Origin: Nitrosospira sp.
Lineage (GTDB): Bacteria; Pseudomonadota; Gammaproteobacteria; Burkholderiales; Nitrosomonadaceae
Direction: 5' to 3'
NCBI GenBank assembly: GCA_013821425.1
Contig: JACDGV010000019.1
Location: 1-50,000, forward strand
Length of the DNA stretch: 50,000 bases
Made by a program: the position numbers and the translations under genes. Position 1 is the stretch's first letter, and every line of letters starts with the position of its first letter. Below the pieces are notes generated by a model, which was not told the origin of the DNA, did no database searches, and saw nothing but the letters and a program-made list of their open reading frames with translations. Shown in pieces: positions 24,725-33,720 of this stretch.

Positions 24725-25297
24725 CTATCGGGCTTTGTCATTGACGACTCTCACCTGTGACAGTAGCTGCGTTATACCTGTACGATTACTCATTTCCATC
24801 CCAACCGCCTTTATGACCGAATTCGTCTCGGTTATGACCACAGGCTGATCGGTTCTTGCAATGTCGTCATCCGGCCTAACATGCAGAAAGCTGGTGGCCA
24901 TCGTTGTCTCGCCCCGGCCTCTGCCTGCATTCCGGACTACGGTAACGTTACCGCTCAGATAAATATCTTCACCATTGGCCGACATCTTCGCCTGGTCCGC
25001 TTTCACCTGCATCGGGGGTTTGCCCGGTTCAGTATTTATTAAACGCGGCTGCTCCAGATCCATGGATTCGTCATCCGGATAATGCACCAGCCTTTTCCCG
25101 AGAAGCGTGCGGCGGGCAACGCCATCATCGTCCATTCTGAGGGCTGAGAAATTTTCCACCACATAATCAGGAATGCGCCCGGACGTGCCATTTTCCCCGA
25201 GTGAGGGCGCATACGGGGACTGGCCCAGCCAGAGTGGCAGCGCTACCAGCAAGGCGAACATGACGAGAAGGAACGGGAAAGACAGGCGGCCGATCAT
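24725..25297 (-). CDS. lptC: LPS export protein LptC
   Basis: LptC is the membrane-anchored periplasmic part of the Lpt machine that hands lipopolysaccharide to LptA. The 190-residue product has one N-terminal membrane segment (FPFLLVMFALLVALPLWLG), then PDYVVENFSALRMDDDGVAR and further OstA-like strands (ADQAKMSANGEDIYLSGNV). Its ATG overlaps the kdsC stop codon (ATGA), showing translational coupling. Confidence 0.92.
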   Translation of the reverse strand: MIGRLSFPFLLVMFALLVALPLWLGQSPYAPSLGENGTSGRIPDYVVENFSALRMDDDGVARRTLLGKRLVHYPDDESMDLEQPRLINTEPGKPPMQVKADQAKMSANGEDIYLSGNVTVVRNAGRGRGETTMATSFLHVRPDDDIARTDQPVVITETNSVIKAVGMEMSNRTGITQLLSQVRVVNDKAR

Positions 25298-25824
25298 TTA
25301 AGGTATGTCGCCAATTGAGCATCCAGCACATCCTGCGCATCCATGATCATTTCGCAGATCTCGCGCGCAGCGCCGCGCCCCCCTTCAAGACGTGTGACAT
25401 AATGTGCGTGCTTCTTCACAAAGGCGGGCGCGGCAGGCACGGTAATGGCAAGACCGCAACGTAACATCACGGGCAAATCTATCAGATCATCGCCAACATA
25501 TGCACAGGCGGAAGCATCCAGTTTCTGTTCCTTCAACAATGCTTTGAACACAGGCAGTTTGCTTTTCGCGCCCTGATAAACGATCGAAATGCCCCAATCT
25601 CTGGCCTTCAAATCGACGCAGCGTGATTGCCTGCCCGTGATAAGCGCGATATTGATTCCGCTCGCTTTCAGCATTTTAAGACCGTGGCCGTCGTGGCTAT
25701 TGAATGCCTTGATCTCCTCCCCGCCATCCGTAAGGTAAAGGTTGCCATCGGTAAGCACCCCGTCCACGTCGAAGACGACCATGCGAATATTTCGGGCTTT
25801 TTCCAGTATGTGTTGCATGAACAT
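25294..25824 (-). CDS. kdsC: 3-deoxy-D-manno-octulosonate-8-phosphate phosphatase KdsC
   Basis: KdsC dephosphorylates KDO-8-P in the path to the LPS inner core. The 176-residue product is a small HAD phosphatase: motif I VVFDVDGVLTDGNLYL (about 16-31), motif II ALITGRQS, Lys in KLPVFKALL, and motif IV YVGDDLIDLPVMLRCGL (about 119-135). Two start codons (25824 and 25818) are possible. It overlaps lptC by four bases. The usual upstream kdsD is absent here, with ispH in its place. Confidence 0.94.
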   Translation of the reverse strand: MFMQHILEKARNIRMVVFDVDGVLTDGNLYLTDGGEEIKAFNSHDGHGLKMLKASGINIALITGRQSRCVDLKARDWGISIVYQGAKSKLPVFKALLKEQKLDASACAYVGDDLIDLPVMLRCGLAITVPAAPAFVKKHAHYVTRLEGGRGAAREICEMIMDAQDVLDAQLATYLK

Positions 25825-25879
25825 TACAACGGCAATTGGCAGCCGCGATTTAGAAATTGACGAGTATTGCGAAGGAAGC

Positions 25880-25899
25880 CACTGAACAATATTTCAGTG
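25880..25899. repeat. Inverted repeat between ispH and kdsC
   Basis: CACTGAA (25880-25886) and TTCAGTG (25893-25899) form a perfect 7-bp stem with a 6-base loop in the gap of 170 bp between ispH and kdsC. There is no U-tract, so it is not a clear terminator. It could be an operator or an mRNA hairpin. Confidence 0.35.
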
Positions 25900-25994
25900 C
25901 AGCCCTCGTGTCTAGCGGAGCAGAAACGCGACAGGCAACAAATAGCTTCGGGTCGCGCGATATCGGCGCGAGGAATTATCGAAGACAAACTTGA

Positions 25995-26939
25995 TCAATT
26001 CTTAGGCAAGGGAAACACCACGGACTCCACTACGCCGCTCAATTCCTCTACCATTACTTCCCTTCCGGCTTCCCCCGCTCCTATCTGTCTGAGCCGCGAA
26101 ATCACCTCCTGCACGAGCACTTCCGGTGCGGAAGCTCCGGCGGTAATACCGATCCGGCTTTTTCCTTCCAGCCACATCTCCTGCAATTGCTCGGCACGGT
26201 CGATCATATGTGCGTCAACCCCCGCATTTCTTGCAACTTCACACAAGCGGTTGGAGTTGGAACTATTGGGCGAGCCGACTACGATCACTAGGTCACACTG
26301 CTTGACCATCATCTTTACTGCATCCTGGCGATTTTGGGTCGCATAACAAATGTCGTCCTTCTTCGGCCCGGTTATCTCGGGAAAGCGCTTTTTCAAGGCT
26401 TTGATAACACGCGTCGCGTCATCGACCGACAACGTGGTCTGGGTAACGTAGGCGAGATGGCTCGGGTCTTTAACCTGCAGATTCTCGACATCCTGTTCCG
26501 TTTCCACCAGGTACATGGAAGGACCATCTCCTTCAGCCTGTCCCATCGTGCCTTCAACCTCTGGATGGCCGGCGTGGCCGATCATGATGATTTCCCTTCC
26601 CTGGTCCCGCATCTTTGCCACTTCAATATGAACCTTGGTCACCAATGGACAGGTGGCGTCGAATACCTTGAACTGTTGCGCCTCGGCTTCTCGCCGCACC
26701 TCATGGGAAACGCCGTGAGCACTGAAGATCAGAATGCTGCCGACCGGCACTTCGTCCAGGTTCTCGACAAACACCGCCCCTTTCTTTTCCAGATTCTCTA
26801 CAACGAAACGGTTGTGCACCACCTCATGGCGTACGTAAATCGGCGCCCCGTGCATACTTAGCGCCCGCTCGACGATTTCAATCGCGCGGTCCACGCCGGC
26901 GCAAAAGCCGCGGGGATTGGCAAGCAATACCTTGATCAT
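25995..26939 (-). CDS. ispH: 4-hydroxy-3-methylbut-2-enyl diphosphate reductase IspH
   Basis: IspH carries out the last step of the MEP pathway, giving IPP and DMAPP with a 4Fe-4S cluster. The 314-residue product has the cluster cysteines in [18 protein letters not shown] (Cys13), [11 protein letters not shown] (about 97) and [14 protein letters not shown] (about 232 is the NSSNSNRL diphosphate-binding stretch). It also has the catalytic Glu in [14 protein letters not shown] and [15 protein letters not shown] segments. The ATG has GGAG seven bases upstream. It may lead the kdsC-lpt block, though 170 bp separate them. Confidence 0.96.
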   Translation of the reverse strand: MIKVLLANPRGFCAGVDRAIEIVERALSMHGAPIYVRHEVVHNRFVVENLEKKGAVFVENLDEVPVGSILIFSAHGVSHEVRREAEAQQFKVFDATCPLVTKVHIEVAKMRDQGREIIMIGHAGHPEVEGTMGQAEGDGPSMYLVETEQDVENLQVKDPSHLAYVTQTTLSVDDATRVIKALKKRFPEITGPKKDDICYATQNRQDAVKMMVKQCDLVIVVGSPNSSNSNRLCEVARNAGVDAHMIDRAEQLQEMWLEGKSRIGITAGASAPEVLVQEVISRLRQIGAGEAGREVMVEELSGVVESVVFPLPKN

Positions 26940-27145
26940 GGTCTTTCTCCAAAAAACTTCGATTCAACCACCGACACTGTGACAGCGATTATCGCCCAGC
27001 GTGCGTTTCGGGCACATGCGCGGCGCGCGAAACCCGATAACTCAGGCAAAAACCGCGGACCGTTATTCTAGAGCATTCATATATTTACTCAAGCGAATCC
27101 CGCCGTATCGGGATTCGCCCGGGCGGGATTTATTCAGCGATTCCC

Positions 27146-28180
27146 TCATAGCCCGGCAGGTGCCGCCCTGGATAAGTTGCGAGACGCCTCGTTTTCCTGG
27201 CTTGTGCGGACCCTCTCCAATTGCTGGCACACCATTTTCGCCCCCCGGAGTAGGCGAATCGTCTGCCGCTGTATTAGGTCGGGGGGCACAAAAAATATAT
27301 GGCCGTTACTGATTGCGCTCACATGCAACAAGCCGCGCGGCAGAGATTGGGCGAGAGTATCGTCAGCTTCAGAAGGCATACTGCTGATAATGGCCTGGGG
27401 ATCGGCTGCCAACAGATTCTCGGGAGATATCACCGGCGTTAAAGAAGGCACGGACCCGAATACATTTACGCCGCCACATATACGGATGATATCGCTGATG
27501 ACATGATTTTCGTTCACCGTAATGAGTGGCTGATGCCAGATCAACTGGAACACACTGACTTTCCGGCGAGCACTGTAGCTCTGCCTGATTTGCCGCAACT
27601 CCTCTTCATAGACCCTGGCAGCGGCCTCGGCTTGTCTTGAAGTCCCTGCAAACTTGCCAGTGATGCGAAGCAACCGGGGAATATCTTCGAGCCTCGTTGC
27701 CTCAGTGGCAAAAACGGTGAGGCCCAGTTTCTCCAGTTTCTCGACATTCGACCGGGCATTGCCACTCACCCATGCGATTACCAGGTCAGGTTTGAGGGCG
27801 ATAATTCTTTCCAGATCGAGATTGGAGGCATCCCCTACATCCGGAACAGATTTGGCGGTCTCGGGGTAGTCGCTGTAACGGCTGACCCCCACCAGTTTGT
27901 CGCCGGCGCCGGCGGCAAACACCAATTCGGTAATATTGGGAGAAAGCGAAACGATACGCGCGGCGAAATGGTCCAGACTTATGCTGCGTCCGCGATCATC
28001 CACCAATTCAAGTGGAAAAGCAGGTGCCAGAGCGGACATCAGGAATGTCTCCGGGCCGTCTTCACCAGCCATGCCAGCTGGAGCCCAAAGCAATCCCGAA
28101 AACCCGAACAGCAGCACCAGAATACTGTGCCGTATCTTCAGGGGTTTCTCAGGTATGACAAGGCGGGCAGATATGCTCAA
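27146..28180 (-). CDS. btuF: BtuF-like cobalamin/metal-chelate binding protein
   Basis: A periplasmic substrate-binding protein of the BtuF/FhuD fold, probably for vitamin B12 or a related cofactor. The 344-residue product has an N-terminal export signal (HSILVLLFGFSGLLWAPAGMA). The typical RIVSLSPNITELVFAAGAGD and LVGVSRYSDYPETAKSVPDV segments follow, with LDLERIIALKPDLVIAW and the second lobe (FQLIWHQPLITVNENHVISD). The BtuC/BtuD transporter parts are not adjacent. It follows aroF by 48 bp on the same strand. Ligand specificity cannot be decided from sequence; a siderophore-type ligand is the alternative. Confidence 0.82.
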   Translation of the reverse strand: MSISARLVIPEKPLKIRHSILVLLFGFSGLLWAPAGMAGEDGPETFLMSALAPAFPLELVDDRGRSISLDHFAARIVSLSPNITELVFAAGAGDKLVGVSRYSDYPETAKSVPDVGDASNLDLERIIALKPDLVIAWVSGNARSNVEKLEKLGLTVFATEATRLEDIPRLLRITGKFAGTSRQAEAAARVYEEELRQIRQSYSARRKVSVFQLIWHQPLITVNENHVISDIIRICGGVNVFGSVPSLTPVISPENLLAADPQAIISSMPSEADDTLAQSLPRGLLHVSAISNGHIFFVPPDLIQRQTIRLLRGAKMVCQQLERVRTSQENEASRNLSRAAPAGL

Positions 28181-28228
28181 GCCATCGGTTGCAAGCTCAG
28201 GTTCGGGGATCGAACAAGATAGCGCGGG

Positions 28229-29347
28229 TTATGCGCCCCGATAACGCTCCGCCAGCGTCACCCGCTGTTCATACGCATTGCGCGCAATGCGAACGTCCTC
28301 AAGAAAAAGTGGGAGTTCCTTGATCACCAGCGCCTGCGGCCCATCCACAAGGGCCTTGCCTGGCACCGGATGAAAATCCACCAGGACCATATTAGCGCCG
28401 GCGATGATACCTTGCGCAGTGGCATGCATAATATCGAGCAAGCCATCGGGAGAGGCAGCGCGAATGCCAACGGAATGCGAAGGATCGATACAAACCGGCA
28501 TGCGCGTGAGGCGCTTGACTACCGGCACATGAGCAAAATCCACGAAGTTGCGATGCGGATCAGCCATGTTGGTCTTCATGCCGCGGAGGCCAAAGACGAC
28601 TTTTCGGTTTCCCTCCGAGGCCAGGTATTCCGCCGCGTTGAGAGATTCATCCAGCGTAATGCCGAACCCGCGCTTGATCAGCACCGGAAAGTCCTGCTGG
28701 CGTCCGACGATCTTCAGCAACTCGAAATTTTGGGTATTGCGAGTGCCGATCTGTAGCATGACGCCGGTGGAGTTGCCGGTCCGGTAAAGGGCGTCGAATA
28801 TTTCCGCAAGGTGCGACTCATGGGTGATTTCCATGGCAATCACCTTGATGCCATACTTCCCCGCCAGCTCGAACACGTAGGGCAGGCAAGCTTTACCGTG
28901 TCCCTGGAATGAATACGGGCTGGTACGCGGTTTATACGCGCCCATGCGGGTGCATACCTGTCCATTGTCACGAAGCGCCTGCATCATCAACTCGACATGC
29001 TCCAGCGTATCCACGGCGCATAGCCCGGCGAACACGTGCAGCGTATCCTGCCCAAAGCGCACCCCGTTATAGTCGAAATAGGTGGGCCTGTTGTCGCTCT
29101 TATGCCGCCCGAGAACACGATACTCCTCCGAGATGCGGACAACCTGCTCGACGCAGGGCAGGCTTTGCATGTCTTCAATGGGCAACGCCTTGGTGTTTCC
29201 GATCAAATACACCTCGGTAAGCGTCTGCTCGATGCCGACTTCGGTGTGCACACGCGTGGAAATACCCGGCAGATTGGCCAAGTGCGCCAATAACTGCTTG
29301 TATTCGGAACTATCTAGCCGGGTATCCGGGTTTAGAACAAGAATCAT
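28229..29347 (-). CDS. aroF: 3-deoxy-7-phosphoheptulonate (DAHP) synthase, type I-beta
   Basis: DAHP synthase condenses phosphoenolpyruvate and erythrose 4-phosphate, the first step of the shikimate pathway. The 372-residue product has an N-terminal regulatory-type domain of about 80 residues, then the barrel with FAGLCAVDTLEHVELMMQAL, GAYKPRTSPYSFQGHG (about 138-153), IGTRNTQNFELL, LIKRGFGITLDE, and the metal-site VCIDPSHSVGIRAASPDGLL. The N-terminal extension and motif set fit the AroF/Thermotoga-like subclass rather than AroG. btuF lies downstream on the same strand. Confidence 0.9.
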   Translation of the reverse strand: MILVLNPDTRLDSSEYKQLLAHLANLPGISTRVHTEVGIEQTLTEVYLIGNTKALPIEDMQSLPCVEQVVRISEEYRVLGRHKSDNRPTYFDYNGVRFGQDTLHVFAGLCAVDTLEHVELMMQALRDNGQVCTRMGAYKPRTSPYSFQGHGKACLPYVFELAGKYGIKVIAMEITHESHLAEIFDALYRTGNSTGVMLQIGTRNTQNFELLKIVGRQQDFPVLIKRGFGITLDESLNAAEYLASEGNRKVVFGLRGMKTNMADPHRNFVDFAHVPVVKRLTRMPVCIDPSHSVGIRAASPDGLLDIMHATAQGIIAGANMVLVDFHPVPGKALVDGPQALVIKELPLFLEDVRIARNAYEQRVTLAERYRGA

Positions 29348-29560
29348 GAAATAATAGGAGCGACTATCGGTAAACCGCCACGTAAAAAGCGCGGCAGGGC
29401 GAAAAGGCGGATTCTAAACGAAAAAACCGATACTTGCCATCCGGGGAGAAATGCTTTTGGTGATTATCACAGTCCGGCCATATCTACCGGCTTGGGTGCG
29501 GTATCTCCTGGCGGCAACCTGCGCACGAGATTCGAGACAAGCGAACTGCTCTTGTTACCC

Positions 29561-30550
29561 ATGACGAAGCAAAGCCCAACCAATCAAAAACAGGAGTTGG
29601 CAGCCTGTCCCCCCGCGATCTTCTTGACGGGACCCACCGCGAGCGGAAAAAGCTCTGTCGCGCTCGCAATCGCCCGGCATCTGCCGGTCGAGATCGTTAG
29701 CGTGGATTCAGCCCAGGTTTACCGGCACATGGATATCGGCACTGCGAAGCCCCGCGCGGGATCAACAGCCATGGTGCCACACCATCTCATCGACTTGATC
29801 GAGCCGGACCAGCGCTATTCCGCTGCCCGGTTTCTCCATGATGCGCTGGCCGCAATGCGGGATATCACGGCACGAGGCAATATTCCGCTGTTGGCTGGCG
29901 GCACCATGCTCTATTTCAAGACCCTTCTCGATGGCCTTTCGCCGCTCCCATCCGCAAATGGCGCCCTGCGGACGAGACTTGAAACCGAAGCCAAAAAAAA
30001 AGGCTGGCCCGCATTGCATGCAGAGTTGCGGCAGCTTGATCCCGCCAGCGCCGCGCGGATCAAGCCTACCGATGGCCAGCGAATCCAGCGGGCGCTGGAA
30101 GTTTGCCACCTCACCGGTGAACCCATGTCGCGGATCCTGAAGGAACCTATCCCCATCCATCTTCCCTATAATGTGACCAGGATCGCCCTGGTCCCCGGCA
30201 ACCGCGCCGTCTTGCATCAACGTATCGCCACGCGGTTCGACAAGATGCTCAGGCTGGGATTGATCGACGAGGTTCGCGCAATCCGTGATAAATTCTGTCT
30301 GGATGCCCAAAGCCCTTCCATGCGCTGTGTCGGTTACCGCCAAGTGTTGATGTATCTCGACGGGAAAATCGACGCTGCGACGATGGACGCAATGGTGCTC
30401 GCCGCCACACGGCAATTGGCCAAGCGGCAGCTCACCTGGCTGCGTTCCATGAAACAAACGCGGGAATTCGACTGCCTAGCGGACGATGTATCGGAGCAGG
30501 TGTGCAAGTATCTGATTAATGCCGGCTTAAGGAAGCCGAATGAGTCCTAG
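29561..30550 (+). CDS. miaA: tRNA dimethylallyltransferase MiaA
   Basis: MiaA prenylates A37 of tRNAs that read codons starting with U. The 329-residue product has the P-loop FLTGPTASGKSSVALAIARH (about 22-41), the SVDSAQVYRHMDIGTAKP motif (about 50-67), LAGGTMLYFKTLLDGLSPLP and RIQRALEVCHLTG. The C-terminal SMRCVGYRQVLMYLDG and AATRQLAKRQLTWLRSM stretches are also present. The ATG at 29561 (MTKQSPTNQ) is used; an upstream TTG would add 23 residues. No mutL or hfq, the usual companions, is beside it. Confidence 0.95.
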   Translation: MTKQSPTNQKQELAACPPAIFLTGPTASGKSSVALAIARHLPVEIVSVDSAQVYRHMDIGTAKPRAGSTAMVPHHLIDLIEPDQRYSAARFLHDALAAMRDITARGNIPLLAGGTMLYFKTLLDGLSPLPSANGALRTRLETEAKKKGWPALHAELRQLDPASAARIKPTDGQRIQRALEVCHLTGEPMSRILKEPIPIHLPYNVTRIALVPGNRAVLHQRIATRFDKMLRLGLIDEVRAIRDKFCLDAQSPSMRCVGYRQVLMYLDGKIDAATMDAMVLAATRQLAKRQLTWLRSMKQTREFDCLADDVSEQVCKYLINAGLRKPNES

Positions 30551-30869
30551 GTGGGCGGCTTGCTGGTAAAATCGAAACTGTCGCGGAGGCAGGCAAGGTT
30601 CAGCCGCGACCTTTACAATGCGAAGGGACGGCCTGAAGGAGCGCTACACTTTGGCGGCCCAGGTACGTAGAGTCCAGCGGATCGAATCATTCGCTTCCTC
30701 GTCGCCGCTGGTTGCGTGGCAGCCCCATCCGGCAAAGCTGTCATGGCGCTTCCCGCATTGGCCGACGAACTCTAGGGACTCCTTACGCCGCTGCGGTTTT
30801 CATGATCACAGCGACTTGACCGGTTGTTATTTTTCATTATTTTTTTAAACCACTGAATGGAAAAGGAAA
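30551..30869. other. Gap between miaA and the BON lipoprotein gene
   Basis: No gene is supported on either strand. The last 40 bp are A+T-rich (TTATTTTTCATTATTTTTTT) and may hold the promoter of the downstream genes. No clear hairpin terminator for miaA is seen. Confidence 0.5.
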
Positions 30870-31220
30870 ATGAACGATAGGCACAGATCGGTTATTCTCG
30901 CCGCAACTATACTAGTCATGTCGATCGCCGCTTGCACCAAACACGAGGATAAAGTGCACGAGTCCTGGGTCACCCCTCCTGAAAAGGCGGAGGTGGACGA
31001 TAATACTCTCGGCGGCACCGTAAAATCTGCGTTGCTGGCGGACCCGGATGTCAAGCATCTGGATATCAGGGTCGAAGCAAACGATGGCACAGTGATGCTT
31101 AGCGGCATGGCGGACAATCAGGTTCAGATGGACCGGGTGCTCATGCTCACGTGGATGGTGGACGGCACCAAGAAAGTGGACAACAGGATGAGCCTCAGGA
31201 GCCGGCCTGCCGGCGTATAA
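30870..31220 (+). CDS. BON-domain lipoprotein
   Basis: The 116-residue protein has a lipoprotein signal peptide (VILAATILVMSIAAC, lipobox IAAC) and one BON domain (DNTLGGTVKSALLADPDVKH, LDIRVEANDGTVMLSGMADN, VDNRMSLRSR). BON domains bind membrane phospholipid, and proteins of this kind (OsmY-like) protect the envelope under stress. A strong AAAAGGAAA ribosome site precedes the ATG. It lies 64 bp before the acyl-CoA dehydrogenase gene on the same strand. A functional link to that cluster is not established. Confidence 0.85.
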   Translation: MNDRHRSVILAATILVMSIAACTKHEDKVHESWVTPPEKAEVDDNTLGGTVKSALLADPDVKHLDIRVEANDGTVMLSGMADNQVQMDRVLMLTWMVDGTKKVDNRMSLRSRPAGV

Positions 31221-31284
31221 CGATTCCGGATCACATAATGGCATCCGATGTACCTGCCGCGCAAACTAACGCAGGAAAATTCTC

Positions 31285-33645
31285 TTGAGCTCTTCTCTGC
31301 AACTAACGCTGATTCTGATTATCGGCGTTGTTTTTCTTGTCCCGCGCGTGCGGCGAGCGCTGATTTCGAACCGGCTGCTTAAAATCTTTCGCAGGGTTTT
31401 GCCTCAGGTTTCACAAACCGAGCAGGAGGCACTGGATGCGGGGACCGTGTGGTGGGAAGGAGAACTGTTCAGCGGCAGCCCAAACTGGTACAAGTTGCTG
31501 GCTTACCCCAAGCCCAGACTCAGCCCGGAGGAAAAGGCTTTTCTTGCCGGGCCGGTTGAACAATTGTGCGGGATGCTGGATGAATGGCACATAACGCGCG
31601 AACTGTACGATTTGCCCCCGCATGTGTGGCAATTCATCAAGGACAACGGTTTCTTCGGCATGATTATCCCGAAGAAATATGGAGGCCACGGATTTTCCGC
31701 CCTGGCGCACTCGGAAGTGGTCATGAAAATCAGCTCGCGCAGCGGCACAGCCGCAGTCTCGGTAATGGTGCCCAATTCGCTGGGGCCATCGGAACTGCTG
31801 CTGCAGTACGGCACGGAGGAGCAAAAAAATCATTATCTGCCGCGTCTGGCAAAAGGGCTTGACGTACCCTGTTTTGCGCTGACCGGGCCGGAAGCGGGGT
31901 CGGATGCGGGCGCCATTCCAGATCTGGGTATCGTTTGCCACGGTGAGCTCGATGGTGACGAACATGTGCTGGGCGTACGCATCACTTGGGAGAAGCGCTA
32001 TATTACCCTTGGTCCCGTGGCGACACTCCTCGGGCTCGCATTCAAGCTGCAAGATCCGGACGGACTGCTGGGCGGCCAGAAAGACCTTGGCGTTACGCTT
32101 GCGCTGATCCCGACCAGCTTACCGGGGGTCAATATCGGCCGTCGTCACTTCCCGCTGGACGCAGCTTTTCAGAATGGCCCCAACTCGGGGAAAGATGTGT
32201 TTATCCCGTTGGAATGGGTGATCGGCGGCCGTGAGGGCGTGGGTTGCGGCTGGCGCATGCTTATGAATTGCCTGGCTGTGGGGCGTTCGATTTCACTGCC
32301 GGCCACCAGTACGGGCGCGGCCAAGCTCGCGACGCGCACCACTGGCGCATATGGCAGGGTACGGATGCAATTCAGGACGCCAATCGGACGTTTCGAAGGC
32401 GTGGAAGAAGCGCTGGCCCGAATCGGCGGCAATACGTACATGATGGACGCCGCCCGGGTGATGACCGCCGGCGCTGTGGACTTGGGGGAAAAGCCGTCGG
32501 TCATTTCCGCCATTGTCAAGTACCATCTCACCGAGCGGGCACGCGAAGCGATAAACGACGCAATGGATGTGCATGGCGGCAAGGGAATCTGCCTGGGACC
32601 AAGCAACTACCTGGGGCGTACTTATCAGCATATTCCCGTCAGCATTACGGTCGAGGGTGCAAACATCCTCACCCGTAATATGATTATTTTCGGCCAGGGG
32701 GCGATACGCTGCCACCCCTACCTGTTAAAGGAGATCAACGCCGCGAGTGACGGCAATGCGGCGCGAGGTTCGGTACAGTTCGACAAGGCATTGATGGGGC
32801 ATGCCGCTTTCACTATCAGCAATGGTTTGCGTACTTTTCTTCACGGGCTTACCGGCGGAACGCTCGGTCGCGCCCCCGGCAGCGTAGCCCCTGAAACACA
32901 GCGTTACTACAGTCAATTGACGCGTTTCTCTGCAGCCTTTGCTTTTCTGGCTGATATCTCTCTTCTGACTTTAGGCGGCGCGCTGAAACGGAAGGAAAGA
33001 ATATCGGCCCGCCTGGGCGATATTCTCAGCATGCTTTATTTATGCTCCGCGACGCTCAAGCGCTTCGAAGATGATGGCCGTCCCGCAACCGATTTACCGT
33101 TACTGCATTGGTCGATCCAGGACGCGCTCTATCGCATGCAGGAGGCGTTCGAGGGTCTGCTGGACAATTTTCCCGGCCGTATTGTCGCCGCGCGCCTTCT
33201 GCGGCTTATGGTGTTCCCCTTCGGCAGGCCATTCTCGCCGCCCACGGATAAACTGGACCATCAGGTTGCCAAGCTGATGCTGTCGCCAGGAGAGGCGCGT
33301 GACCGCCTGACTGCCGGAATATATCTGCCCGAGTCTGCCGACGAGCCGCTGGGCGTGTTGGAGCAGGCGCTGCATACCGCTGTGGTATGCGAGGCAGTGG
33401 AAGCGAAATTGCGCGCTGCGGTCAAAACCGGCCGTATTCCCGGTGACGGTGATGAGAGAATCGCAGCCGCCCTGAAGCAGCGGGTCGTCACCCCGCGCGA
33501 ACTGGAGTTAATGGCGGGGATGAACGCGCTGCGCCGCCGCGTCATCATGGTCGACGACTTTCCCCCGGATTTCGGCGCCGCACCAGCCTTCGCAGCAGAA
33601 CCAGCAAAAACAGCAGATGCCGCCGCGGTGCCGACACATGGGTAG
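31285..33645 (+). CDS. fadE: Acyl-CoA dehydrogenase, FadE type
   Basis: FadE-type enzymes introduce the first double bond of beta-oxidation. The 786-residue product has an N-terminal hydrophobic segment (LQLTLILIIGVVFLVPRV) that could anchor it to the membrane, as in E. coli FadE (about 814 residues). The acyl-CoA dehydrogenase fold follows: FFGMIIPKKYGGHGFSALAH, CFALTGPEAGSDAGAIPD (FAD/substrate loop), GRSISLPATSTGAAK and DVHGGKGICLGPSNYLGRTY. The extra C-terminal domain of about 250 residues is typical of the long FadE class (DUF1974-like). Start is TTG with AGGAAAA upstream. It leads the rightward cluster. Confidence 0.93.
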   Translation: MSSSLQLTLILIIGVVFLVPRVRRALISNRLLKIFRRVLPQVSQTEQEALDAGTVWWEGELFSGSPNWYKLLAYPKPRLSPEEKAFLAGPVEQLCGMLDEWHITRELYDLPPHVWQFIKDNGFFGMIIPKKYGGHGFSALAHSEVVMKISSRSGTAAVSVMVPNSLGPSELLLQYGTEEQKNHYLPRLAKGLDVPCFALTGPEAGSDAGAIPDLGIVCHGELDGDEHVLGVRITWEKRYITLGPVATLLGLAFKLQDPDGLLGGQKDLGVTLALIPTSLPGVNIGRRHFPLDAAFQNGPNSGKDVFIPLEWVIGGREGVGCGWRMLMNCLAVGRSISLPATSTGAAKLATRTTGAYGRVRMQFRTPIGRFEGVEEALARIGGNTYMMDAARVMTAGAVDLGEKPSVISAIVKYHLTERAREAINDAMDVHGGKGICLGPSNYLGRTYQHIPVSITVEGANILTRNMIIFGQGAIRCHPYLLKEINAASDGNAARGSVQFDKALMGHAAFTISNGLRTFLHGLTGGTLGRAPGSVAPETQRYYSQLTRFSAAFAFLADISLLTLGGALKRKERISARLGDILSMLYLCSATLKRFEDDGRPATDLPLLHWSIQDALYRMQEAFEGLLDNFPGRIVAARLLRLMVFPFGRPFSPPTDKLDHQVAKLMLSPGEARDRLTAGIYLPESADEPLGVLEQALHTAVVCEAVEAKLRAAVKTGRIPGDGDERIAAALKQRVVTPRELELMAGMNALRRRVIMVDDFPPDFGAAPAFAAEPAKTADAAAVPTHG

Positions 33646-33720
33646 AAATGCACGGCCGAATGAGGTATCGCTGTATGAGGCTCATGCGGCCAGTCAAAAA
33701 TAACAAGAGACGGAACTATT

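Noticed and set aside
25867..26346. Rightward open frame of 159 codons opposite ispH
   Set aside because: It lies antisense over a clear ispH gene, has no ribosome site and reads as low-complexity Ser/Thr/Pro sequence.
29492..29560. Extended MiaA N-terminus from an upstream TTG
   Set aside because: The added residues are not conserved in MiaA and the ATG at 29561 is in the expected place.
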